DNA of 43,211 nucleotides from Pseudomonadota bacterium. Its GTDB lineage: Bacteria; Pseudomonadota; Gammaproteobacteria; Steroidobacterales; Woeseiaceae. The stretch covers positions 1 to 43,211 of the forward strand of contig JACZWL010000028.1 in assembly GCA_022572185.1 (NCBI GenBank). The letters are read 5' to 3'. The notes below the pieces were generated by a model. It was not told the origin of the DNA, did no database searches, and worked only from the letters and a program-made list of their open reading frames with translations. Made by a program: the position numbers and the translations under genes. Below are positions 24,411 through 33,473 of the stretch, piece by piece (positions within the stretch are counted from its first letter, which is position 1; every line of letters starts with the position of its first letter).

Positions 24411-24412
24411 CC

Positions 24413-25360
24413 ATGCAAGCACTGTCGATCAAGAAACTTACCAAGATCTACTCGAACGGCAACCAGGCGCTGAAAGGAATCGACCTCGATGTCGAGGCCG
24501 GCGACTTCTATGCACTTCTCGGGCCCAATGGTGCGGGCAAGACCACGGCAATCGGCATCATTTGTTCGCTTGTCAACAAGACCAGCGGCGAAGTCGAGAT
24601 TTTCGGACACAGCATCGACCGTCAACCAGAGGCAGCTAAATCCTGCATCGGCCTCGTGCCACAGGAGATTAACCTGAACCTGTTCGACACCGTGCTGAAT
24701 ATCGTGGTCAACCAGGCCGGCTATTACGGGATAGGGCGCAAGCTGGCCTTGCAGCGCGCCCAGGAATATCTGTCCGAGTTGAAGCTCTGGGACCGCCGTT
24801 TTGAACAGGCAAGGAGTCTTTCCGGCGGTATGAAGCGCCGTCTGATGATCGCCAGAGCGCTGATCCACGAGCCCAAGCTGCTGTTACTCGATGAGCCCAC
24901 GGCCGGCGTCGATATCGAAATTCGCCGTTCCATGTGGAAGTATCTGCGCCGCATCAATAATGAAGGGACGACGATCATTCTGACAACGCATTACCTCGAG
25001 GAAGCGGAAAGGCTCTGTCGACACGTGGCAATTATCGATGAGGGTAAGATTATCGAGGATGCGGCCATGACCACCGTGTTAAGAAAAGTGCAACGCGAGG
25101 TTTTCGTCTTGAGTCTTGGCGAAGCATTGACCGAGACTCCCGAGCTTCCGGGTTTCGAGGCACAATTGAATGACCCATTCGAACTCGAAGTGGCCATCGA
25201 CGCGGAACATGATCTAAATAATCTTTTTGCCATCCTGAGCAGGCAGGGAATCAAGGTTGCGAGCCTCAGAAATAAGGCCAATCGCCTGGAAGAACTATTC
25301 ATTAGAATGGTTGAAAAAAAACAGAAGAACAACGCCGCGGCCATCGCCTCAACGCCCTAA
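24413..25360 (+). CDS. ABC transporter ATP-binding protein (YadG-like)
   Basis: A 315-residue ATPase that energises the permease encoded next. It has Walker A GPNGAGKTT (37-45), signature LSGGMKRRL, Walker B LLLLDEPTAG and the switch His in TTHYLEEAERL. The last 80 or so residues are an extra regulatory-like domain, as in YadG and other ABC-2 exporters. The ATG at 24413 is chosen over in-frame upstream codons because the family begins here; the palindromic promoter lies immediately upstream. The export substrate is unknown. Confidence 0.93.
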   Translation: MQALSIKKLTKIYSNGNQALKGIDLDVEAGDFYALLGPNGAGKTTAIGIICSLVNKTSGEVEIFGHSIDRQPEAAKSCIGLVPQEINLNLFDTVLNIVVNQAGYYGIGRKLALQRAQEYLSELKLWDRRFEQARSLSGGMKRRLMIARALIHEPKLLLLDEPTAGVDIEIRRSMWKYLRRINNEGTTIILTTHYLEEAERLCRHVAIIDEGKIIEDAAMTTVLRKVQREVFVLSLGEALTETPELPGFEAQLNDPFELEVAIDAEHDLNNLFAILSRQGIKVASLRNKANRLEELFIRMVEKKQKNNAAAIASTP

Positions 25361-25369
25361 GGCGACGGA

Positions 25370-26146
25370 ATGATGAACCTGACACTCAACTGGATTGGTC
25401 TCAAGACCCTCGTTCGCAAGGAGATCGTCCGCATCATGCGGATCTGGATTCAGACCATCGTTCCGCCGGCTATTACGATGACGCTGTATTTCATCATATT
25501 CGGCAACCTGATCGGGCGACGGATCGGTAGTATGGGCGGCTTCGACTACATGCAATATATCGCTCCCGGCCTGATCATGATGTCGGTCATCACCAATTCC
25601 TACGGCAATGTCGTTTCATCTTTCTTCGGCGCCAAATTCGGACGGCATATCGAGGAAATGCTGGTATCACCGATGTCGAACGCAACGCTAATTATCGGTC
25701 ATGTGGCAGGTGGGGTGTTTCGAGGCATGCTGGTAGGAGTGCTCGTTACGATTGTTGCGCTGTTTTTTACAAAGCTCGAGGTACAGCATCCACTGATCAC
25801 ATTATCGATCGTAATTCTGTCGTCAACTGTTTTCGCGCTGGCAGGATTTATCAATGCCGTGTTCGCAACAAAGTTCGATGATATTTCGATTGTGCCGACC
25901 TTCGTTCTGACGCCGTTGACGTATCTGGGAGGCGTGTTTTATTCAATTTCCCTGTTACCGGAGATCTGGCAGAAAGTATCGCTCGCCAATCCGATCATCT
26001 ATATGGTGAACGCATTTCGCTACGGCATACTCGGGATAGCCGATATCAATATTACTTATGCCTATCTGATTGTCGGGCTTTTTGTCGTCGGCCTTTTCTC
26101 CGTTAGCCTGGTGCTGCTGAATCGCGGTGTGGGCATCAAGGAGTAA
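25370..26146 (+). CDS. ABC-2 type transport permease (YadH-like)
   Basis: A 258-residue inner-membrane permease with six predicted helices (about residues 28-48, 58-80, 105-135, 140-165, 170-190 and 225-250). It has the ABC-2 signature region FVLTPLTYLGGVFYS followed by NPIIYMVNAFRYG. Size and order match YadH. It begins 10 bases after the ATPase gene and ends 3 bases before the SRAP gene, so the three are co-transcribed. Confidence 0.93.
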   Translation: MMNLTLNWIGLKTLVRKEIVRIMRIWIQTIVPPAITMTLYFIIFGNLIGRRIGSMGGFDYMQYIAPGLIMMSVITNSYGNVVSSFFGAKFGRHIEEMLVSPMSNATLIIGHVAGGVFRGMLVGVLVTIVALFFTKLEVQHPLITLSIVILSSTVFALAGFINAVFATKFDDISIVPTFVLTPLTYLGGVFYSISLLPEIWQKVSLANPIIYMVNAFRYGILGIADINITYAYLIVGLFVVGLFSVSLVLLNRGVGIKE

Positions 26147-26149
26147 TAA

Positions 26150-26821
26150 ATGTGCGGAAGGTTTGCATTCTATTCTCCCAGTGAGGCGACTGCGGCGCTA
26201 TTCGGTGTCACGGGCGCGGTGGATATGAAACCACGCTATAACATCGCGCCGACCCAAATGATTGCCGCTGTTCGGGTGAGCGCCCAGGAAACGCGCGAAC
26301 TCGCGATGCTGCGCTGGGGGCTGGTTCCCTTCTGGGCAAAGGATTCGTCGATCGGCAATCGCATGATCAACGCACGTGCCGAAACGGTTGCGGAGAAGCC
26401 GTCGTTTCGCGCGGCTTACCGGAAGCGCCGATGCCTTGTTCTCGCTGATGGATTTTATGAATGGCGCAAGGAGCCCAGCGGCAAGAAGCCTTACTATATT
26501 TCTCTTGCCAGCGGCGCACCGTTCGCGTTTGCGGGTTTGTGGGAGGACTGGCACGCCAAAGACTCGGATGAATCAGTGCAAAGCGCGACGATCATCACAA
26601 CCGCAGCCAACAAGTTCATGAGTAATCTGCATGACAGAATGCCTGTCGTGCTCGAAAAAGATGCCGGGGACCGCTGGCTGAACGGCGATGAGCAAGTGCT
26701 GTCCGAGGCCACCGAGCTAATCCCAAGGTTTCGGGCCTGGCCGGTCGACAGGCGCGTCAATAACACGAGCAACGAAGGGGCCGAACTGGTCGAACCGGTC
26801 GGTGAAGCGCTGTCGGGCTAG
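26150..26821 (+). CDS. SRAP domain protein (YedK/HMCES), abasic-site shield
   Basis: A 223-residue SOS-response-associated-peptidase protein. The catalytic Cys2 follows the initiator Met (MCGRF). Other fixed residues are seen in NIAPTQ, WGLVPFWA, NARAET and LHDRMPVVL. Such proteins form a thiazolidine cross-link with abasic sites in single-stranded DNA, protecting them. A strong AAGGAG lies just upstream. Its place after an ABC transporter has no obvious functional logic. Confidence 0.95.
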   Translation: MCGRFAFYSPSEATAALFGVTGAVDMKPRYNIAPTQMIAAVRVSAQETRELAMLRWGLVPFWAKDSSIGNRMINARAETVAEKPSFRAAYRKRRCLVLADGFYEWRKEPSGKKPYYISLASGAPFAFAGLWEDWHAKDSDESVQSATIITTAANKFMSNLHDRMPVVLEKDAGDRWLNGDEQVLSEATELIPRFRAWPVDRRVNNTSNEGAELVEPVGEALSG

Positions 26822-26825
26822 TGCT

Positions 26826-26854
26826 CCATCAATATAACCTTGTTGGACCACTGG
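26826..26854. repeat. Short intergenic repeat (CCATCAATAT family), copy 1
   Basis: CCATCAATATAACCTTG followed by TTGGACCACT, just after the SRAP stop. It matches 29222-29252 in most positions; a partial third copy (CCTTGTTGGGCCACTAG) is at 39990-40006 and supplies the fadE stop codon. Confidence 0.4.
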
Positions 26855-26870
26855 TCAGTCTCGCAAATCG

Positions 26871-27500
26871 TTATTCACGGGGAAGGAGAAAGCCGTTGCC
26901 AAGATGCTCCAGGATGACACCCTCCGGCGTAATCTCCTTCACCACGGGGCCTTCCGCCAGTCGTTCGTGTTCCCGGTATTTGTTCATGTTGACAAACACG
27001 AATCGCTTCGCGGGCTGATCATTGTAGACATGGATGTCCAGGTGCAGGTCCGGTAACAAGAGAGTTCCATTCGCCCGAAGATCATTGAACGTCGCATAAG
27101 ATTCTGTGATCGTTGCCGCCAGTCTTGGTTTGGACACAGGGCTTGCTTCTACCACAGGGTTGTCAGCTGTCGATTGTTCCTCTGTGGCGCCAGTGACTTG
27201 TGGTGCTTGCGTGTTCTTCGCCTGTTCAACCATTTCTGAGAATGATGCCTCACGCTCAGGCTGCGCCCCGTCCGGTATTGCTTCGTCGGTCGCTGTGACG
27301 TCCGTTTGTGGCCGCGGGTCGGGTCGAAGCATGACTCCTGACAACACGATCAGGTTTACGGCAAGCAAGCCGCCGAGTACCCATAGCCAGCGCGGAGCAC
27401 GCGGCGAGTCCACCCCATCGGGTACGTCAGCGAAACCAGGCGCATTCTTTTGCTGGCGCTCGGTTTCAGACTTCTTTAACGCATCCAGGATAAATGACAT
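26871..27500 (-). CDS. gspB: General secretion pathway protein B (GspB)
   Basis: A 209-residue bitopic inner-membrane protein. It starts with the family's MSFILDALKKSETERQ, has one transmembrane helix (37-58), a Pro/Gln/Glu-rich periplasmic linker and a C-terminal GspB domain of about 80 residues. GspB works with GspA to place the type II secretion secretin through peptidoglycan. Its start codon overlaps the gspA stop by one base. No other type II secretion gene is in the window. Confidence 0.9.
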   Translation of the reverse strand: MSFILDALKKSETERQQKNAPGFADVPDGVDSPRAPRWLWVLGGLLAVNLIVLSGVMLRPDPRPQTDVTATDEAIPDGAQPEREASFSEMVEQAKNTQAPQVTGATEEQSTADNPVVEASPVSKPRLAATITESYATFNDLRANGTLLLPDLHLDIHVYNDQPAKRFVFVNMNKYREHERLAEGPVVKEITPEGVILEHLGNGFLLPRE

Positions 27501-29194
27501 CAGTAGTTCCCCGTGCGATTCATATCATCATCTTTGTTCGTCAGCCGTGGCTTGCCGTCCGGCGCAAGCGACGAATTGATGATGATCTGGGTCTGTTGTC
27601 CCGCAAGGCCGTCGACCTTCAGGCGGTGCTGCCGCTGAAAGTCCCTCAGTCTCTCTTCAAGTTCCCTGTCGAAGTAATCGAGCTCCGCAGATGCGGTGAC
27701 TTCCGGCTCATAGTCGGTATCGATCGCGGCAAGGCTCTGTCGCAGCCAGCGGACGTTTTCGTTACGCATGCCGGGCTTGATTGCCCTGGCATCGCCGTTG
27801 GGCGGCCGCCAGATCAGCAGGTATTCGCCAAACCAGAGCTTCGAGATCTCCTCAATCGAGTGAATAATGCGAGTCTCGCCGAGTGCGAGCTCACCTTTCT
27901 CACCGTCCAGAGACGCGAGAACCGGCTGATGAGTGTTGCCATTCCTGTCTGTCAGCGTCAGCACCACCGGCCGGTCGAGCTGGCGAATGCCGGTCCACGA
28001 ACCTCTCTGGAACAGGCAACTCAAGCCCGCCGTCTCGGCTTGCGAGCATGCCGTCCCGCCGCCGACCTGATATTCGATGCCCCACAGGCCAAACAGAGTA
28101 GCCATCGCGGAATTGGTGTCGGTGAATGCGCTTGCGTCGATCAACAAATCCTCGAGTAATGTGGTAACGGGCTCCAGGCCCGTGCTGTCTCCGGTCCCTG
28201 AGCCCGGTTCGGGGGAGGCTGCCTCGGTCCCGGACTCTGTTTTTCGGGTTTCCAGCGGCACCGAAAGCACCTCGGACGGTTGTTGTTGCTGCTGATTTGC
28301 CAAAGACCAGATACCCAGGGCAATGATGCCTGCCCCGGCGATTCCGAAAACCGGTACCGCCCATCTGAGCAGGCCGGTCGCATACTTCTGCCCGGATACC
28401 TCGGCCGCAGCCCTGCCAACGAGACGCTTTCCAATCTTCCTCGTTTCACGGCTGTAGGCGCCAAGCATCGCCCGGTCGCAGATCACGTTCATGATGCGTG
28501 GCACGCCGCCCGACAGATTAAATACTTCCAGCTTGGCTTCCGCGTCGAAGATCTCACCGAGGGCGCCCGCGACTTTGAGCCGATGGTCGATATACAGGCC
28601 TGCCTCGTTACGCGATAACGGCTCGAGGTGGTAACGGCCAGTCACACGCTGCGCCAGTTGACGGAGTTCATCGCGCGCCAGCGTGTCGCGAAGTTCCGGC
28701 TGTGCGATGAGGATAACCTGCAGCAGTTTCTGTTTTGCAGTCTCGAGGTTGGTTAACAGGCGAAGTTGTTCGAGTACCCCGTTGGAAAGATTCTGCGCCT
28801 CATCAACAAGCAGAATCGTACGACGGCCGCGGGCGTGCGCTGCAAGCAGATGGCGATTCAGGGCATCTACAAGCGCTATGACGCTGTGCCTGTCTTCGGG
28901 AAGCGGAATGCTCAGTTCCTGGCAGATGGCAATCAGGAATTCCAATTCGGTTAGCTGCGGGTTAAGAATGAGCGCGACATCAACTTCAGCCGGCAGGCGG
29001 CCGAGGACCGTACGAACGAGGGTTGTCTTGCCGGTGCCGACTTCGCCCGTCAGCTGAATAAATCCGCCGCTTTCGGAAATGCCGTACACGAGATGCGCCA
29101 ATGCCTCGCTGTGCCGTTCGCTCATGAACAGATAACGCGGATCGGGGGTGATCGCGAAAGGCTTTTCAGTCAGCCCAAAGAATTTCGTGTACAT
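27500..29194 (-). CDS. gspA: General secretion pathway ATPase GspA (ExeA)
   Basis: A 564-residue ATPase with a peptidoglycan-binding domain. It has a cytoplasmic AAA domain with Walker A GEVGTGKTT (50-58) and Walker B ILLVDEAQ (127-134), a single membrane helix around residues 270-290, and a periplasmic part ending in a PG_binding_1 domain (FQRQHRLKVDGLAGQQT near the end). In Aeromonas ExeA hydrolyses ATP and remodels the wall so the secretin ExeD can assemble. The partner gspB follows directly. Confidence 0.94.
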   Translation of the reverse strand: MYTKFFGLTEKPFAITPDPRYLFMSERHSEALAHLVYGISESGGFIQLTGEVGTGKTTLVRTVLGRLPAEVDVALILNPQLTELEFLIAICQELSIPLPEDRHSVIALVDALNRHLLAAHARGRRTILLVDEAQNLSNGVLEQLRLLTNLETAKQKLLQVILIAQPELRDTLARDELRQLAQRVTGRYHLEPLSRNEAGLYIDHRLKVAGALGEIFDAEAKLEVFNLSGGVPRIMNVICDRAMLGAYSRETRKIGKRLVGRAAAEVSGQKYATGLLRWAVPVFGIAGAGIIALGIWSLANQQQQQPSEVLSVPLETRKTESGTEAASPEPGSGTGDSTGLEPVTTLLEDLLIDASAFTDTNSAMATLFGLWGIEYQVGGGTACSQAETAGLSCLFQRGSWTGIRQLDRPVVLTLTDRNGNTHQPVLASLDGEKGELALGETRIIHSIEEISKLWFGEYLLIWRPPNGDARAIKPGMRNENVRWLRQSLAAIDTDYEPEVTASAELDYFDRELEERLRDFQRQHRLKVDGLAGQQTQIIINSSLAPDGKPRLTNKDDDMNRTGNY

Positions 29195-29221
29195 GGTTTG
29201 GCGAGGATTCCTGCTAATAAT

Positions 29222-29252
29222 CCATCAATATCACCTTGACGGAGTACTAGCC
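29222..29252. repeat. Short intergenic repeat (CCATCAATAT family), copy 2
   Basis: CCATCAATATCACCTTG followed by ACGGAGTACTAG, in the gap between gspA and dinB. It is similar to 26826-26854. Confidence 0.4.
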
Positions 29253-29278
29253 CCGAATATTGCACGACAACGCCGATT

Positions 29279-30463
29279 CTACCTGATTTGGCCCGAATCC
29301 AAGGTTCGCGCCCGATTAACCGAGGACTCCCCGAAGCGGTCGCGGATCTTGTCGGCCGTCTCGTCCAGGTGCGAACCTGCAGGCATGGCATCGCCGGCGA
29401 ACAGATCGCGCTGTTCCGCCGCGGAGAGATCGCTGCCACCGACTCCGAGCAGCCGAATTCTGGCGCCCGGGTGCTCGGAAAGCCACTGCCGAAGCAAGAT
29501 CCTCACGATCTCGAAAATCTGGTCTGTGCTGTTACCTGGCGGCCGCAATGCCCGCTGGCGTGTAAAGGTGGTGAAGTCCGCCTGTCTGATTTTCACCTGA
29601 ACGGTGCCGGCAACCAGGTCTTTGCTGCGCAGGCGGTTGGCAGTCCGCTCGGCAAGACGCATCAGTTGCCGGTCCATCGCATTCGTCTCAGTCAAATCCG
29701 CATCGAATGTTTCCTCGGCGCTGATCGATTTCTCCGGCCGTGACGACACGACCGGCCGGGAATCGACCCCCGATGCCTGATCGCGGGTTTTTTGCGCAAA
29801 ACGTCCGAATATCGGTTCAAGAACCCTGTCGGAAGCAAGGCGCAGATCGGCCACAGTCACAATATCTTTTTCCTTGAGTCTGGCGAGCGTCTTGCGGCCG
29901 ATTCCCGGAATGACGCGAACCGGTAACGGGTCAAGGGTGGATCTGATTTCTTCGGCAGAGACGACTACCAGTCCATCGGGCTTGTCAAGATCTGACGCGA
30001 TTTTCGCGACCAGCTTGTTCGGCGCGACGCCGACCGACGCGGTGAGTGCAGTAGTGTCAACAACGCGCTTCTTTATTTCCTTCGCGATTTCAATGTCGGA
30101 ACCGAACAACGCGAGACTGTCAGTGACATCGAGAAAAGCCTCGTCCAAAGACAGTCCCTCGACCAGCGGAGTGAACTCCCGGAATATTGCGAATATTTCC
30201 TCTGATACCGATTTGTAATGCCCTATTCGCGGGGGCACACGAAGGAGATCGGGACAACGCCTCAAAGCGTCGCGCATAGGCATCGCGGAATGAATGCCAT
30301 ATTCACGTGCTTCGTAGCTTGCGGCAGCAACTACGCCGCGATTGCTGCCGCCGCCGACGACCAGCGGCTTGCCGCGCAGGGACGGGTTGTCGCGTTGTTC
30401 GACGGACGCATAAAACGCATCCATATCAATATGCAGTATATTGCGGAGGTCCGTCCGGGTCAC
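29279..30463 (-). CDS. dinB: DNA polymerase IV
   Basis: A 394-residue Y-family translesion polymerase. The catalytic acids are Asp13 (HIDMDAFYAS) and Asp107-Glu108 (SLDEAF). The steric-gate Phe17 and the YEAREYGI motif are present, followed by the helix-hairpin-helix PGIGRKT and the little-finger domain from about residue 245. The length is slightly above the 350-residue norm, with an extended C-terminus. The start is GTG at 30463, two bases from the ispA stop, so it is probably read from the ispA promoter. No LexA box was identified. Confidence 0.94.
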   Translation of the reverse strand: MTRTDLRNILHIDMDAFYASVEQRDNPSLRGKPLVVGGGSNRGVVAAASYEAREYGIHSAMPMRDALRRCPDLLRVPPRIGHYKSVSEEIFAIFREFTPLVEGLSLDEAFLDVTDSLALFGSDIEIAKEIKKRVVDTTALTASVGVAPNKLVAKIASDLDKPDGLVVVSAEEIRSTLDPLPVRVIPGIGRKTLARLKEKDIVTVADLRLASDRVLEPIFGRFAQKTRDQASGVDSRPVVSSRPEKSISAEETFDADLTETNAMDRQLMRLAERTANRLRSKDLVAGTVQVKIRQADFTTFTRQRALRPPGNSTDQIFEIVRILLRQWLSEHPGARIRLLGVGGSDLSAAEQRDLFAGDAMPAGSHLDETADKIRDRFGESSVNRARTLDSGQIR

Positions 30464-30465
30464 AG

Positions 30466-31356
30466 CTAGCTGCCTCTTTCGACGATGTAACGTGCAAGCC
30501 AGCGCAACGGTTCGGCATCGTCGCCGAATATCTCAAGTTCCTGCATGCCGGCCTGAAGAAGTGTTTCGCAGCGCTGTCTTGCGGCCTTGACGCCAAAGAG
30601 AGACGGGTAGGTGGCTTTCGCCAGACGCTGGTCTGCGCCGGCTTGCTTACCGATCACGTCTGTTTCTCCCTCCACATCAAGGATGTCGTCCCTGATCTGA
30701 AAAGCCATGCCGATGTTCCGGGAAAAACGCAGAAGCGCGGCCCGCCGGTCCGCCGGCAGGTCATCCGCAAGGCAGCTCACGGACATGACAGATGCTTCTA
30801 TGAGCGCGCCGGTCTTCAGCTCATACATCTGTTCGAGTTCCGATTCCGTCAGGACCCGGCCTTCCGACGAGAGATCAATCGATTGTCCACCGGTCATGCC
30901 GAGCGAGCCGCAGGCTTTCGCGATTGACTGGACAAGATGGATCAGTTTGTCCGGGCTGATGCCTGGCGCCGCAGCCAGAACCTGAAACGCCAACGGTTGC
31001 AACGCGTCCGCGGCGAGTATCGCCGTAGCCTCGTCGAATTTCCGGTGGACGGTCGGGTGTCCCCGCCGCAGGTCATCGTTGTCCATCGAAGGCAGATCGT
31101 CATGGACCAGCGAGAATGCGTGAATGAGCTCGATAGCCATCGCCGGCGCATCCAGGTCGACGGCGTCAAGTCTCAGGCATTCGCCCGTGGCATAGACGAG
31201 CAGCGGACGAATACGCTTGCCGCCATTCAAAACAGAGTAACGCATCGCCTCGTGCAGGCGACGGGGCGTCACGCCCGATTCCGGCAATGCCTCTTCAAGC
31301 TTGTCGGCAATGCGGCTCGTATACTCGGAAATTCGTTCTGAGAATGGCGTCGGCAA
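30466..31356 (-). CDS. ispA: Farnesyl diphosphate synthase
   Basis: A 296-residue trans-prenyltransferase condensing IPP with DMAPP and GPP. The first Asp-rich motif is DDLPSMDNDD (86-95) with the DDx4D spacing of IspA, and the second is DDILD (223-227). The frame is open further upstream, but the TTG at 31356 is preferred: GAGGA lies 7 bases before it and the predicted length then fits the family. It is divergent from the mevalonate operon, whose product it consumes, across about 140 bases. Confidence 0.93.
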   Translation of the reverse strand: MPTPFSERISEYTSRIADKLEEALPESGVTPRRLHEAMRYSVLNGGKRIRPLLVYATGECLRLDAVDLDAPAMAIELIHAFSLVHDDLPSMDNDDLRRGHPTVHRKFDEATAILAADALQPLAFQVLAAAPGISPDKLIHLVQSIAKACGSLGMTGGQSIDLSSEGRVLTESELEQMYELKTGALIEASVMSVSCLADDLPADRRAALLRFSRNIGMAFQIRDDILDVEGETDVIGKQAGADQRLAKATYPSLFGVKAARQRCETLLQAGMQELEIFGDDAEPLRWLARYIVERGS

Positions 31357-31427
31357 TGACCGGTCCTCGTCTGTATTTTTCCTGAGCAAGCGTACACTGA
31401 AACCATGCCGCCTGTGAAAGTCCCGCC

Positions 31428-31456
31428 TTCGTGCATTGTACGGGCTGGGATATAAT
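31428..31456 (+). promoter_or_regulatory. Sigma-70 promoter of the mevalonate operon
   Basis: A perfect TATAAT at 31451-31456 is preceded, after a 17-base spacer, by TTCGTG at 31428-31433 (3 of 6 matches). Transcription would begin near 31463, about 30 bases before the mvaD start. No operator or riboswitch is apparent. Confidence 0.65.
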
Positions 31457-31494
31457 CTCGCCCCCGAATAACCGGCTCCTGCCACCCCCGGACA

Positions 31495-32457
31495 ATGCTA
31501 ATGTGGTCACAAGCTCAGCCAAACATTGCGCTTGTAAAATACTGGGGCAAACGCGACGTCGCCAGAAACCTGCCGGCTGTTGGTTCGCTGTCCATCACGC
31601 TCGATGCGCTTTATTCGCGAATGTCTGTGGATTTTCTCGAGAATCGCGGGCTCGATGAGCTCGTTGTGAATGGCGAGGAGAACAGCGCGATGCTGTCGAG
31701 GGTATCAGGCTGCATCGACCGGATTGCGGGCAATGACCGACCGGCCGCGAGAATCCAAAGCGAGTCTAATTTTCCACTTGCAGCAGGTCTCGCATCATCT
31801 GCCTCGGCATTCGCGGCTCTCGTCTTGGCCACCTGTGAAAGCGTGAATCAGACTGCCGATACCCTGGCGATGGCGCGCATCGCAGGCAGTGTGTCCGGAT
31901 CTGCCGCCCGGTCGTTTTACGGAGGCTTCGTCGAGTTGGCTGCCGGCGACGAGAATATTGATGTTTGGTCAATTGTCGGTCCGGAAGACTGGCCCCTGAA
32001 GGTTGTTGTTGCGATTACAGAGACGGGACCCAAACCGCTGAGCTCCGGAGAAGCAATGATTCGCTGCGCGAAGACGTCTCCTTTCTACGATAGCTGGGTT
32101 GAACGTCAGCCTGACGACCTCGCAGCGGCGAGGGAGGCGGTCGACAAACGGGACTTCGAGCAACTGGCGGCGGTCTCCGAACATAATTGCCTCAAGATGC
32201 ACTCTGTGATGTGGGCCTCACGCCCTCCTGTTGTTTACTGGAATAATGCGACGATCGCCTGCATGGAGACGGTACGTGATCTGCAAAAAAAATCCGAGCC
32301 GGTGTTTTTTACAATAGACGCCGGGCCGCAACTCAAAGCTGTCTGTCTGCCGTCGGCCGAAGAGACCGTCAGAGATGCGCTCTCAGATACCGCTGGTGTT
32401 GTGACGACGTTGGTGAGTGGACTCGGTTACGGTGCACGTGTTTTGGAGCAATCATGA
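31495..32457 (+). CDS. mvaD: Diphosphomevalonate decarboxylase
   Basis: A 320-residue GHMP-fold enzyme making IPP from mevalonate diphosphate with ATP. Signature pieces are NIALVKYWGKR (10-20), the nucleotide loop PLAAGLASSASAF (94-106), SGSAARSFYGGF (134-145) and the catalytic Asp275 in FFTIDAGPQ. The start is ATG 31495, or ATG 31501 two codons later; neither has a strong ribosome site. It is the first gene of the operon, and its stop overlaps the next start (ATGA). Confidence 0.95.
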   Translation: MLMWSQAQPNIALVKYWGKRDVARNLPAVGSLSITLDALYSRMSVDFLENRGLDELVVNGEENSAMLSRVSGCIDRIAGNDRPAARIQSESNFPLAAGLASSASAFAALVLATCESVNQTADTLAMARIAGSVSGSAARSFYGGFVELAAGDENIDVWSIVGPEDWPLKVVVAITETGPKPLSSGEAMIRCAKTSPFYDSWVERQPDDLAAAREAVDKRDFEQLAAVSEHNCLKMHSVMWASRPPVVYWNNATIACMETVRDLQKKSEPVFFTIDAGPQLKAVCLPSAEETVRDALSDTAGVVTTLVSGLGYGARVLEQS

Positions 32458-33473
32458 CAGCCACTGTGGCAAGTGCCCCGGGAAAAATCGTCCTTTGTGG
32501 CGAATACGCGGTGCTCGACGGAGCACCCGCGATTTGCATGGCAATCAACAGACGGGCGCGCGCCAAAGTGGGCGCTGTCGATACCGACTATCATACGGTT
32601 CGTACTAGCGGATATATCGACGGAGAGTGGAGGTTTCGAACTGACAGGAACGGGAGCTTCGAGTGGATCGGGAGCGAGCCGCCCGCGGGCGGCCTCGATT
32701 TGCTGCAACAAGTCTGGAAGACAACTGGCATCAACGGGAGGTTCGATGTCACATTGGATACGGGAGAGTTTCTCGATCCTGTCAGCCACTCGAAACTCGG
32801 ACTCGGGTCGAGTGCAGCACTGACGGCCGCCCTGGTCACTGCGCTGTTCGACGTGACTAGCAATCCTGGTGATGCGGGCATACAGGCCGTTAAGGCACAC
32901 CGGCTTTTCCAGCAAGGCCGGGGAAGCGGCGTCGATATCGCGGCAAGCCTCAATGGTGGCGTCATTGAGTACCGTATGCAGGAATCCGGAGTCGGCCGCT
33001 CATTGCCCTGGCCTGCCGGACTCGAGTACGCGGTGCTATGGAGCGGCCGGCCGGTGAGTACGAGCGAAAAGCTCAGGAAGCTCGATGAAGGCTGCCGAAA
33101 TAGTAGCTCCGGGGCAAGCATGGCTTGTCTGATCGACGCTTCGGAAGCGACTGCAAAGACCTGGGCAGCAGGCAGCACGGCCGAGCTGTTGGCAGAATTT
33201 CATCGTTATGTTGATGTCCTCAAGCAATTCGATGTTGACCATGATCTCGGCATATTCGATGCTGGGCACAGGGAGTTGGCGGACGCCGCGGCACAACGAA
33301 ACGTAGTTTACAAACCCTGCGGTGCGGGTGGCGGCGACACCGGCATAGTGTTTGCTACTGACAGGCAGGCCATCGCAGATTTCACTGACCTTGCCGGAGA
33401 GGCTGGTTTTCGATTACTGGACGTCTTGCTGGAGGCGCGGGGCGTACTTTTTGAAAACCGAGCAATTCATTGA
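32454..33473 (+). CDS. Phosphomevalonate kinase (GHMP type)
   Basis: A 339-residue kinase converting mevalonate 5-phosphate to the diphosphate. It has the GHMP motifs SAPGKIVLCGEYAVLDG (7-23), LGLGSSAALTAAL (115-127), the catalytic Asp in GRGSGVDIA (155-163), and YKPCGAGGGDTG near residue 290. The SGVDIAAS and YKPCGAGGGD wording is that of bacterial phosphomevalonate kinases rather than mevalonate kinase, and mevalonate kinase is already encoded downstream. It overlaps mvaD by 4 bases and the next gene by 4. Confidence 0.9.
   Translation: MTATVASAPGKIVLCGEYAVLDGAPAICMAINRRARAKVGAVDTDYHTVRTSGYIDGEWRFRTDRNGSFEWIGSEPPAGGLDLLQQVWKTTGINGRFDVTLDTGEFLDPVSHSKLGLGSSAALTAALVTALFDVTSNPGDAGIQAVKAHRLFQQGRGSGVDIAASLNGGVIEYRMQESGVGRSLPWPAGLEYAVLWSGRPVSTSEKLRKLDEGCRNSSSGASMACLIDASEATAKTWAAGSTAELLAEFHRYVDVLKQFDVDHDLGIFDAGHRELADAAAQRNVVYKPCGAGGGDTGIVFATDRQAIADFTDLAGEAGFRLLDVLLEARGVLFENRAIH

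Noticed and set aside
31357-31485. A longer ispA product starting at 31485
   Set aside because: The extra 43 residues are basic and unlike any IspA N-terminus; the TTG at 31356 has a proper ribosome site and gives the normal length.
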